Shown here piece after piece: positions 35,893-47,042 of a stretch of DNA of 64,000 nt; position 1 is the first letter of the stretch; each line of letters starts with the position of its first letter. The position numbers and the translations under genes are program-made. The notes below the pieces were generated by a model. It was not told where the DNA came from. It made no database searches and worked only from the letters and a program-made list of their open reading frames with translations. Origin of the DNA: Adineta steineri. Its lineage: Eukaryota; Rotifera; Eurotatoria; Adinetida; Adinetidae. The DNA lies in the NCBI GenBank assembly GCA_905250115.1, contig CAJNOI010000030.1, positions 645,054 to 709,053 of the forward strand, read 5' to 3'.

Positions 35893-37893
35893 ATGGCGAA
35901 CAACAAATCAATAACATCTGTTCAAACCAATGTACAAGCTAATGCTAAACACGTATCAAATTTTTACAAGGATGCAGTTGCAAGTCGGCGGATGAACATG
36001 CAAAGAATGCAAAATGTTCTCCTCATTTGGTTAGACAACAATATTAATGAACATAATGCTGATTGTAATAATACAATCAAACAATTAAAACGTGTTGTTA
36101 ACAACATAAACACGTTTATAGATGGTGAAGAATGTGTTGAGTTTATTCAAACCATTAACAACAACAAAGTATGTATGATCATCTCGGGGTCACTTGGAAA
36201 ACATATTGTGCCTCATGTACATGATATGTCACAAGTAGACACCATTTTTGTATTTTGTAACAATCAACAATGGCATAAACAATGGGCCAAAGAATGGCCT
36301 AAAATAAAAGGAGTCTTCACAGACATAACATCAATTTGTGAAGCTCTCAAACCAGCTGCTCACCAATGTGAACAAAATGCCACATCAATCAGCTTTGTGG
36401 CATCAAACAAGAAACTAGATCAATTAGATCCATCATTCATGTATACTCAGATCTTGAAAGAGATCTTATTAACTATCACCTTCGAAGACAAACATTTCAA
36501 AGAATTTATTAGTTATTGTCATGATGTATATGAAGATGATGAGAATGAATTAAAAAATGTTCATCAACTACAAACTACATACAAAAACAAGATACCAATA
36601 TGGTGGTATACATGGGATGCATTTTTGTATCGTATGCTCAATCAAGCATTAAGATCAATGGATGTTGATATTATTGTTCGAATGGGTTTCTTTATCAAGG
36701 ATCTCCATTGTGATATTCAACGACTACATTCTGAACAATTTGACGGTGACCAATCGGGTACAACATTTACAGTTTATCGTGGTCAAGGTCTTTCAAAAGA
36801 AGATTTCATCGAAATGACAAAAACTAAAGGTGGACTTGTTTCATTTAATAACTTCTTATCAACTAGTAAAAATCGTAATGTTTCTCTTAACTTTGCACAA
36901 CAAGCTGTTACAAATCCTGATCTTATTGGAATTCTGTTTGTTATGTCAATTAATCCTAAGGATTCAACAACTCCATTTGCTTCTGTTAGTGATGTTAGTT
37001 ATTTTCATACAGAAGACGAATTTCTCTTCTCTATGCATACGATTTTCCGTATTGGAGATATTAAACCAATGGGTGGAAATAATCAGCTCTATAAAGTGAA
37101 TTTATCATTGACCAATGACAATGATCAAGATCTTCGTGCTCTTACTGATCAGATTCGAGAAGAGACCTTTCCAGACCAACAAGAATGGGCGAGATTAGGA
37201 CAATTGCTATTAAAAATGGGTCAATTTACTAAGGCTCAAGAAGTTTATGAAATTTTACTTCATCAAACAACGGATGAAAGTGGCAAGGCACCTATTTATC
37301 ATCAACTAGGTATGATTAAATATGGCCAAGGAGAATATCCACAAGCACTTACATATTATGAAAGATCACTTGCTATCTATCAGAAAACACTTCCTTCCAA
37401 TCATCTTAATTTGGCTAATCCCTATAACAATATCGGTATTATATATAGAAACATGGGTGATTATCCAAAAGCACTTTCTTATTATGAAAAAGCCCTTGCA
37501 ATTCGACAACAATCACTTCCTTCCAATCACCCTGATTTGGGTGCTTCCTATAACAACATTGGTATGGTGTATGCAGAAATGAGTGATTATCCAAAAGCAC
37601 TTTCATCTTATGAAAAAGCCCTTGAAATTCGACAACAATCACTTCCTTNNNNNNNNNNTTCATCTTATGAAAAAGCCCTTGAAATTCGACAACAATCACT
37701 TCCTTTCAATCATCCTAATTTGGGTGCTTCCTATAACAACATTGGTATGGTGTATGAAAACATGGGCAACTATTCAAAAGCTCATTCATTTTATGAACGT
37801 GCCGTACAAAATGGACAACAATCATTACCATCAAATCATCCAACTCTTCAACAACGGAGAAAAAACCTCGAACGCATAAAAAAGCAATTATAA
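35893..37893 (+). CDS. ADP-ribosyltransferase-TPR protein (copy 2)
   Basis: Intronless paralogue of the gene at 22857, 13.0 kb downstream in the same orientation and nearly collinear. It keeps the unnamed N-terminal domain (NVLLIWLDNNI, MIISGSLGKHI), the ART triad VYRGQ (Arg296), FLSTS (Ser323) and TEDEFLF (Glu374-x-Glu376), and the 42-residue TPR array. The first ~25 residues differ from copy 1. The frame reads 666 codons as assembled, but a 10-N gap at 37649-37658 sits in the TPRs between two identical 47-bp stretches. Collapsing gap plus one stretch (57 nt, 19 codons) gives about 647 residues and a regular TPR spacing, close to the 641 of copy 1. Both copies appear functional: no stops and conserved catalytic residues. 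Role as for copy 1: probable cytosolic arginine ADP-ribosyltransferase. Confidence 0.87.
   Translation: MANNKSITSVQTNVQANAKHVSNFYKDAVASRRMNMQRMQNVLLIWLDNNINEHNADCNNTIKQLKRVVNNINTFIDGEECVEFIQTINNNKVCMIISGSLGKHIVPHVHDMSQVDTIFVFCNNQQWHKQWAKEWPKIKGVFTDITSICEALKPAAHQCEQNATSISFVASNKKLDQLDPSFMYTQILKEILLTITFEDKHFKEFISYCHDVYEDDENELKNVHQLQTTYKNKIPIWWYTWDAFLYRMLNQALRSMDVDIIVRMGFFIKDLHCDIQRLHSEQFDGDQSGTTFTVYRGQGLSKEDFIEMTKTKGGLVSFNNFLSTSKNRNVSLNFAQQAVTNPDLIGILFVMSINPKDSTTPFASVSDVSYFHTEDEFLFSMHTIFRIGDIKPMGGNNQLYKVNLSLTNDNDQDLRALTDQIREETFPDQQEWARLGQLLLKMGQFTKAQEVYEILLHQTTDESGKAPIYHQLGMIKYGQGEYPQALTYYERSLAIYQKTLPSNHLNLANPYNNIGIIYRNMGDYPKALSYYEKALAIRQQSLPSNHPDLGASYNNIGMVYAEMSDYPKALSSYEKALEIRQQSLPXXXXSSYEKALEIRQQSLPFNHPNLGASYNNIGMVYENMGNYSKAHSFYERAVQNGQQSLPSNHPTLQQRRKNLERIKKQL
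37649..37658. other. Assembly gap (10 N) in TPR array
   Basis: Ten N in the TPR-coding part of ART-TPR copy 2. The 47 bases before the gap (37602-37648) are identical to the 47 bases after it (37659-37705), as when two overlapping contig ends were not merged. Confidence 0.97.
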
Positions 37894-40800
37894 TTTCTTT
37901 CTGTATTCTTTTTGAAAGTAAAATAAAACTAATGAAAATGAAAATATGTCTGTTGAAACTTTGCTCTTGTTGAGAACACAATATGAACCGTAACATTCAC
38001 TGGTATACCGTATTTATATCAGATTGATATGTGAATAGGCATCCAAGAAGATTGAAGATGTCTTTATTCTAAAAAAAATTACTGTTGAGCAGAAATAAAG
38101 AGCTCTTTAGAAATATTGATTTTTTATTTTTAGTTTTTCATGCATAGAAAAATAGAAAGAAATTGGTAGCATGAGGAAACAAAGTAAATGATATAATGAG
38201 AATCAAACTTTATACAGAAGTAGAATATATATTAATTTCTTAGTGTAACTTCGTTTATAAACCTGTATGTCGATAAAATCTGTACAAGTTCGACAGTTTA
38301 TAAAGGATGTTGCTCCTTGAACAGCAAAAATGCATCAAAAACTTGTTTTTATTAACATATCCTGTGTATATGTTTATATATTCTGTTAGAGAAACGTAGA
38401 TATATATAGCTCATGCTATTTCATAGTTATCCTGAAAGCTCAATATCTCAAGAAAGAAAGAATGCGATATGAATTATTTTCAAGATTTTCACGCTTCATT
38501 GATGTCCATTTATGATCAGAGGATAAAATCTAAACAACTGGAACATGCCAATATGTTTTATAGTTTATCTATGTGTTGTAAATTTTATTTATGTAATATT
38601 ATTGGAATTCTTAACAACTTCTGTTTCGAGTACTGTATACTTCGCTTCCTTTATGCACTTTCTTCTATAGAAATGATGACACGTTCTTATCATGGAAGAT
38701 CTCTGAGAACATGCAATAAGATGCGTTTCATACAATACTCCTTATATATTTGGTAGCATATTTTTCTTCACATGGAGTTGCTAAAGTGCTTTTTGAAACA
38801 AACACGAAAGATTCTAAACTCACTCTCAATGTATATTCAATTGCTCTTTTTCCGTAAACTTGTTTCTTAATAGACAACGATATTCATTCAAATTAGCTAG
38901 AAACTAATAACTAAGCTGGTGGTACATTTCATTTTTTAACAATTCTATTTACAGAACTCAGTCCTAAATATAACCAAATAACTTAAATGCCTTTCACAAA
39001 AAAGGTTTTAGTTTTCTTTCTTTGAGTTATTTATATCCGTAGATAAAAGTCTTTTTTCTTAAGTTTTTCTATACTATCATAGTTCGCATCAAATTTATGA
39101 TCAATAAAGATATGTTATAAGACTTTTCTTACAGTAAGATATATATCATATTGAAATAAAACTGTCATATCATATCTTTACTCGGTGATATATATAATGC
39201 AACATATGGTAGTATAGAGACAAAGTGGTCGAAAGACTTTTGGTCAAGTATGTAGTTATATATCGTTTTCTTTAGAAAAGATAGTATTATTAGAAATCGC
39301 ACCTAAATTTTAGGATATATTGTCTATATTGTTTTCAGTAAGCTCGATTACCAACGATGTACAGGATAAAAAAGAGTTGAAAGTATTAAATCGTTTTATT
39401 TTATTTAGGGATAGAATAGAATATCCGTGTCTTCTTTAGACCAGAAGAAATCATTTTTGTTTGTTAACATTCAAGGGTTTTTGTTATTCCAAAAAAAACT
39501 GTTTTATAGTAGACTTCAAGGTTTATACACGTTGAATCTTTGTGATTGTGCAATCGAATTAAATCTGAATGATTTGATGCAAATGTTTTTTTCGATGATT
39601 TCAAGTATTTCTTTTGAAAAAATAAAGAACCTTTAAGAAATTAGTTATATACCAGACCGATGTTATTCTATGATTAAGATGATCTTGAAAAACGATGTTT
39701 TGACGGTTTTCAAGCATCAACTTCTAATGCTTCCGAATATTTTATTTTATTAGTCTTATATCAATGTCGTATTACTACAAATAATAGTTAAATTAATTTA
39801 GTTTTCAGAAGCAATTTCTATTGTATTTAAAGGTAGGAAGAATAATATATCTATTATTAATTAGTTAAAAGCTAATCAATATTAAGTCTTATAAATAAAC
39901 AAAGAAAGATCTCTTCGTAATTACGGCATATGTTTAAAAAATATTTACAATATATTATAGTTTCTTTTTTTTTGTAAATATTAACAAAAATATACCCTCG
40001 ATTGACTTAGTATTAAATATATTGATTTAGCAATTTGAATCTGATAAATGAGTTGCAAAAACTAATCGAACGAATTCATAAACACATTTGACTATTTTCT
40101 TTTTCAATGAAATATATCATATGAATAGATTGTTGCATTGGTAACTTTATAAATATTGATTTTAATGATTGAAGCATTTATTGAATTTACGATAAAAAAA
40201 TCTTTTCAATAAATCATATATCTACGTCATTTCAATAAATAAATGAAATGAAATTTTATATATTACTGGAAGTTGAAAAGTCATTTTTTTCTCTCTTTTC
40301 TAATTAATTAGAGTCATAAATATGCACAACCACAAGCAAAATTTATTTTTGATATTAATTTCTTCCTCTATATGACATCTTTTTTATATAGATCTGATTA
40401 GACATATTTTAAAAATACTTTTTTTACTACTATAAATTAAATTTACTTGTAGTTTCAAATCTAATCAATCGAGTATATACATATTCTTTTCTTTTTCACA
40501 TAATGATTTCTTTGTAATCTTACAATAATACTCAAATTATTTACATCATCATCATTCGATTATTTGATATGAGTAGATCAATTACCATAAATAAATAGTA
40601 AATTTTTGTTCAATAAGTTGTATTTTTATTTGTTACTATGAATAATAAAATAAAAAGTTCATCAGAAAAGGTTAAATTTACATATAGTACAATAACAAAA
40701 AAAAAGCATGTTCGTCAATCGCCTACGTAGTAATCATAAACAGAACAGAGCTACAGGTGAGATATTTAATTTCCTCTTGCCGATTCCATTTTGTTATTAT

Positions 40801-42293
40801 AAAAAAAAATCTGTGTTGAAAAAAAATACGACGACATACAATTTAATATTATATTTTTTTTTGGGTGCTTTATTCATAATTTTAGTAAATCAATACGTTG
40901 TTCTCGGTTTTTTTTAGATGCGTAAATATAAAAGAATCAATAACAAAAAAAAAGCCGAAATTAGACAAACAATCGTAGAATTGTTACAATAAAGTGACAC
41001 TCTTCAAGGCTCTAGACAGTCCTATTTTTCCTCTTAGCTGTGCTTGACAAGTAATGTAAATGAAGAAAAAAAAGTGAAAGAAGAGGAGTACAGAGAAAAA
41101 AAGAAAAGTATTGGAAAGAGAACAACGTAATTAGAATTTAAAAGAGAGAAGGGCAAATTATTTCTACTACGTTTTTAAACTTTGATCGACTCAGGAACAT
41201 TTCTTTATCTCATCTTGTATCTTTAAGATGATTAAGATTTAATAAGTAAGATGTATTCCTAGGTATTATAGCTTCTAGTTATTCTATAAATAATCTTAAT
41301 CGTCTTTGAATAAGATAAATAATCTTGACTAGTAATCAATATTCTCATCTAAATGATTGATATTTATATAAATAGAAAGATAGAAATAGTAATAGAATAC
41401 ATAAAATAGATGCAAATATGTAATCATAAAATCAAAGAAATATGTTTTCACCTGCGATATTACCTTTGATAAGCTTTTAAAATAACGTTATATAAATAAC
41501 GCATTTTTAATAACTCTTTTTCCTACCTAATTTGATTTACAAAAAAAGCACAACAATACCATATTGGTGGTATAACGTCTCCTATTCCGCATCTATATAT
41601 ATATATACATATTTTAAAATACGTCCACAACTAATATGCGTAATACGTAGTATTTTTGATTACTGAATCATGTGTATCATAGAAAGATCAATCATGCAGA
41701 ACATAATTTATAGTATGTATATATCATTAACGCTTGATAAGTTAATATTAAGTTAAATTGAATTGAATTGTTATATGCATTTACTTCTCTTCTCTTTGTT
41801 TCTCCTTTTTTTTCTTTATTCAAGTGCAAGAAATATGAGTAGAAAGTATTAGACATATGAAAAATACTGCTTATAACTTTGTTCTGTATTTTTTTTCTCT
41901 CTCTTCTCTCTTCTTCTTACAAAAGGGCAAAGAGAGAAGATTTAGTTTTTTCTTCTAGCATTTTGATGAAAAAATAGTAATCAGATCTCTACAAAGAAAA
42001 AATACATTAATAATAGTCATTACAAAAATGGATGGGAAACGAATGAATAGTAAGTGTGAAGTTATCTATTAGTATAAAATAAATAAAAGTTTAAATATCA
42101 GGAAATAAAATTTTACATAATCAAAATAAAATCTTTTTCTTTTCCTTTCCAAAGATTTTATTGACATAAGCAGGAAGAAGTTTATTTTTCATTAACATAC
42201 ATTTTATTTGCATAAAACTAGACATAATATTTAATCTTTTATTTAATTACCTTGTTTTTCTTTTCCTCATAGAAAACTTCTTTATTTATTATT
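37894..42293. other. Long intergenic stretch
   Basis: About 4.4 kb without a supported gene. The start resembles the 3' flank of ART-TPR copy 1 in two blocks (about 37900-37995 and 38365-38432) separated by ~370 bp that copy 1 lacks. Open frames at 38469-38756, 39427-39636 and 40708-40917 have no recognisable features. The rest is AT-rich. Confidence 0.45.
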
Positions 42294-45200
42294 ATGTCGA
42301 TTGATTCGACAACAAAATCAAGTATTTATCGTAAAAAAACAATGAAACCAACATTATCTCAATCAGATAATCATCCATATTCAAGAAATTTATTAAAAAA
42401 TCATCAACAACGTTCTCATTCAATGCAACGAACAACATCTAGTACAGAAGAAATATCTGGTGATATACTCACAGATTTATCATCAGCACCATATATGACA
42501 AATAGCAAAATTTCTAATAAACGTAATAGAAGATATAGTGAAGTAAAACCATCTCATATAAAACAAGTTCAAGCAACACATTCTGAACGACGTAATTCAG
42601 CTTCACAAATTAATTTTAGTGCTTTACTTCCAAATCCTTTTCGTTCGAATAAACATTATAAAAATTTAATAAAGTAAGTTACTATTTAACTATAAGAGTA
42701 TAAACAGCAGATGATGACAAATGATAAAATGATAATGATAACAATATCGTTGTTAAAACAACGTCATTTTCATTAGAAAACTAACAAATCTTTTCTTCTC
42801 TTATCAGTACGAGTTGGGAGTCAGATGCAGTCGAGTATTCTACACTGTATCTGACGTATGTGTGCTCATTATTTTCTTCGTCTTCTCCCTCGTTTTTTTT
42901 TTTATTAAAAAAGAAAATATTGCTTTCTAGAGACGAGACAAATACAACACCTAATAGTAATTCTTCACCACATTACAACGATATGATGACAATGAAAACC
43001 GAATCACCTTCTTCAATGGTAAGTTAATTGTATTGTCATGATAGACAAGGAATTTTTTTATTATGCTATATCATGCAACAAAAAAAGAAATTTAGATTAT
43101 ATTAATTAATCCTATGGATGAAAAAACTTTTTGTAATATTAAAATATTACTCCATTATTATACCGGAAGAAGATTAATGTACTTTTTAATAGTAATATAT
43201 ATTAACATTTGACAGTAAGAAAACATTGTCGTGTTTTACTTTACCTTCCGGTTGACCTATTTTTAAATGACCTAGAAAAAAAAGTCTTAGAATAATATTA
43301 GTTTTTAATAAAAATAATTCATTGATTAAGTCAAGTATAAATATACTTTTTCGATTTGTTTTCTTTATTCTATCGAAACGTATTACGTACTCTACCGTAT
43401 ATAACTAAGCCACGTTACCATTCTAATTTTAACCTATTAATGTCAATAACAGAACAAAGTTTGTTTTTTTTCAATAGAAATTGTCAAATTCAACATTTCA
43501 GCATCCACGAACAAATTCGTTAATTAGTTATGATCAATCATCATCCTTTACACAAGATGATTCAAGATCATATTCGATTTCGTCTGTTACATCTTCATTT
43601 ATGTTTGATCCAAATCAATTAGAAGCATGTTCAGCTGAAATACTTAAACTTGAATTACATACACCAGCATGTGTAGGAGAACATTACCGTCAATATTTTC
43701 TTGAATCTGTAAGTTAGAATAGACAATGCAAAGGAATCTCTTATCTTTGTTTTTTAAATTAGTTTCATACAAATTATTGTGGTGAATTTGATCCAGAAAA
43801 TCCTTTTATAGCATCACTTCGGTATTTTTATACAAAACCTGTTGAAGGTATTGATGGAATTTGTCAAGCAAGAGCTATTATTCGGTAGGTTCATAATAAT
43901 ACGATAGAACGATCAAGTTAAGTGAGCTCCAAATTTGAAGTATATGGACAAATTGCAGCTTATAACTGTGTGCTTTTTGTTTCTTCAGCACCATCAGTCG
44001 ACTCAGCACAGTCCAGAGTATCTATTCGAGTAATTAAAAACAGATGATTACAGTTTTTGGGTAGAATTTTTCGCGGCAACCTAGCTTGACCTTGAAAAAC
44101 ACAGATTTTATCTTTCGTCTTTGTGAAAGATCCAACGAAATATCTTTCTTCGGGGATGATTAGACCTATGTTTCAGTATGAAACAACAACAACTACAATA
44201 ATTTAGAAATGAATTTCAACGTCAAAATAAAACCGTTATTATACGATTAGCGTCACAGTAGTCTAAACAAGATTTTTAATCAACTAAGACCAGAAGTAAA
44301 ATAAATTAATTTTACATTTATTATTTTTAGTACACCAAGTCGTAATGATGTTGTATCTACAATCGTTAATGGAACAAATGAAGATAATATTCTTCAAATA
44401 TTATTTAATCAAGCAAATTTACCAACAATTCAAACATATAAACCTATTGGTGATCCAAAAGTGAGTATAGGTGAGATGATTAGTTTAATAAAATTTTACT
44501 AAATTGATTTTTTTTTCAAACAGGCAAATCAAAAAATTTATTTATTTGATAAATTAAATGATGAAAGACACAATTGTAAAATTGGTTTGATTTATCAACG
44601 TTCCGATCAAACACTTGAATATGATATTTATAGTAACGATTTTCTCTCAATAGATTTATTAGATTTTCTTCAAATGTTAGCTGAACGTGTACGTTTAAAA
44701 GGTTTTAATAAATATCGTGGTGATCTTGATGTAAAAGATGATTTAAATGGAGAACATTCTTATTATGTTCATTATAAAAATCATGAAATTATGTTTAATA
44801 TAGCTCCAATAATTCCATCAACAAAAACTAATGGACAATGTATTGAGCGTAAAGGTCTTGTAGGAAATGCATTTGTTTGTATTGTTTTTCAAGAACCAAA
44901 TGCTGAATTTTCACCTGAACTAATATCAGGAAAAGTAACACAAATCTATATAACAGTACAACCAAATAAAATCAATGAACAAGTTTATTATAAAGTAAAA
45001 GATAAAAACAAAATTTTTCTTTGTTTATAAAATAAAATTTTCGATCTATTTAGGTTGGTATTTGGCATCGTAGTGATGTAACACAAACAATAGACCCATC
45101 CGGTGGAATGTATTTAAATGATCATGCGTTTAAAGATTATTTTCTAACATTATTACTTAATTCAGTTAATGTTGCTATTGAATCACCAAGTTTACGTTGT

Positions 45201-46289
45201 CGTATAGCACAACAAAGGCAAAGATTAAAACGTGAAGAACTTAAAAAACTTGCACAAACATTATCTGTTGGACAAATTTTAAATTTATCGAATGATGTTG
45301 AAAATATAAATTGTAATGTTGATCAACAATTTAATAATGTATCAAATTCAACACTCGATAATTCTATTCCAACATCTGGTCGTACAAAACGAGGTTTTTC
45401 AAAAATATTCAATGTATTTTCTAGTCGACAAAATTCGTTTGCATCTAACACACCATCGCCTACAACAAGTCATCCTCCAGCATTTCCAAATTTTAATATG
45501 CCATCGTTAAATCCACCATCACCAGATATAAATACAATACAAACTAAAACAAACATGTCATCAAATAGAGAACCTATGAAACGAACAACATCTGCAGTAA
45601 ATTTGTTTTTGTTTTTCTTCTTCAATTGAATATATGTTTTTTTTAGAAGGGTCGTCCAGCACCTCCACCTCCGCCCTCACCAGCAATTCCTATACCAACA
45701 CTTATACCACCACCTATACCACCTCGTAATCCAGTTTCAAAGTCAGTCAGTAATTCATCTATTCAACCTTCTGCGAATGATACGTAAGTTGTGCTTCTAT
45801 TTCATTTTCACTAATAAATTCGATTATCTATTAGAAAATTGTCACAAAATACAAATGAAGTGGATGAACCTTCACGTAACCGATCAAATTCATCACCAGG
45901 AAATAGTAGTACTGCAACTAAGTAAGTTTGCAAATCAATTTATTCTATTTAAAAATTATCTATATATAAATAACAATAGACTCGTTGAAATGTATATGAT
46001 ACGAGTAGTTAAAGAAATCTGGTAGATATAATATCTGTGTGGATTTTTGAAATTTTTCTTCTTCTTAACTTGGGTTTTTAGAAATATTAATGTATTTAAC
46101 AAAAACACTCTTTTTGTTTTTAGACCTCCATCATCAACTGTATCAAGTATAAGTGAAGAAGTCGATAATTCAAGTAGTTTAGGTGATGATGATTTTGATG
46201 ATGATGAATTCAGTGATGATAACAAAAATGACCATCGTCCAACATTAACTGCATCTTCAATAATCTTACCACCAAATCTGAATTCATAA
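42294..46289 (+). CDS. Rap1 GTPase-activating protein (Rap/Ran-GAP domain)
   Basis: Eleven exons (42294-42673, 42808-42855, 42931-43018, 43478-43708, 43763-43884, 44331-44460, 44524-44994, 45054-45596, 45647-45783, 45835-45921, 46124-46289) join in phase to about 800 residues. The N-terminal ~180 residues are Ser/Asn-rich; no GoLoco motif is evident. The middle matches Rap1GAP: HYRQYFLES.FHTNYCGEF; IGLIYQRSDQT; DFLQMLAERVRLKGFNKYRG; GLDV-like GDLDVKDD; SYYVHYKNHEIMFNIAPIIP; and the catalytic helix around VGNAFVCIVFQEPNAEF, which keeps the Asn of the 'asparagine thumb'. Rap1GAP uses this Asn instead of an arginine finger to stimulate GTP hydrolysis on Rap1, controlling adhesion and MAPK signalling. 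The tail carries a basic/Ser-rich part, a PPPPPSPAIPIP proline-rich stretch that could bind SH3 or EVH1 domains, and an Asp-rich end. Confidence 0.88.
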
Positions 46290-47042
46290 TTTATTTTTCT
46301 TTCATTTCTCAATTGCATTTGAGTAGTTTAATATCCGGTGACATCAATTTTTCTCAATTTATGACGATGCTCAATAAATATATATTTCCATCAAATCAAT
46401 TTTACCTCTTGTATTTGTATTACTATCATTCGATATATATATATATATAAAGAATTTGTTTTCTTTATATCAATAATCGAATGTGTGAACTTTTCCCTTT
46501 TGCTTGTGTCTTTCGAATGTGTGCAATGAACTTTCCTTTTTTTTCATTTTATGTATACGTATATATATATATATAAATATATTCTAATCAAAATATATAT
46601 TAATCAGTTCTTATAAAAAGAATTAAATTATAAAATTTTCGTTGTGTTTATTTTCCCGTAGGGGGGTACGGCATTTTCCGAATGGGTTCAAAATAATCCA
46701 TAGTCTTTCGTTTCTGAGATTTAATTCTCTTGCATTACAGTGCACAAGATTGACTATCGATAAGAATTATAAATAAACACCTAGAATATGTTAGATTGCG
46801 AAAGATAAAAGTAAATATTATACTTCTAGGTTATTCTTCAAAAAGATTGATAATGCATTTAATATTATTTTTTATTTTCAGTTGTAACAAAACAAAGAAA
46901 GCTGAGAAAAGAAAAAATTTAACAACATCAATAAAAGTTTAATTATCACGAGTTAGTAACAGCACTGTTATTCATTAAAAGAAATAGGAAAAAGAAATTA
47001 AATGGAATGTTATTATTAAATTATATGAATAAAATAATTCTA
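46290..47042. other. Intergenic between converging genes
   Basis: 3' flanks of Rap1GAP (plus) and the GalNAc transferase (minus). Contains two short (AT)n tracts near 46434-46448 and 46559-46574. No gene seen. Confidence 0.45.

Noticed and set aside
38469-38756. 95-codon open frame downstream of ART-TPR copy 2
   Set aside because: Looks like random sequence; no homology recognised and no signs of exon structure.
40708-40986. Possible two-exon small gene (MFVNRLRSNHKQN...)
   Set aside because: Joining the pieces at the visible splice-like sites gives an early stop; sequence is A/T homopolymer-rich.
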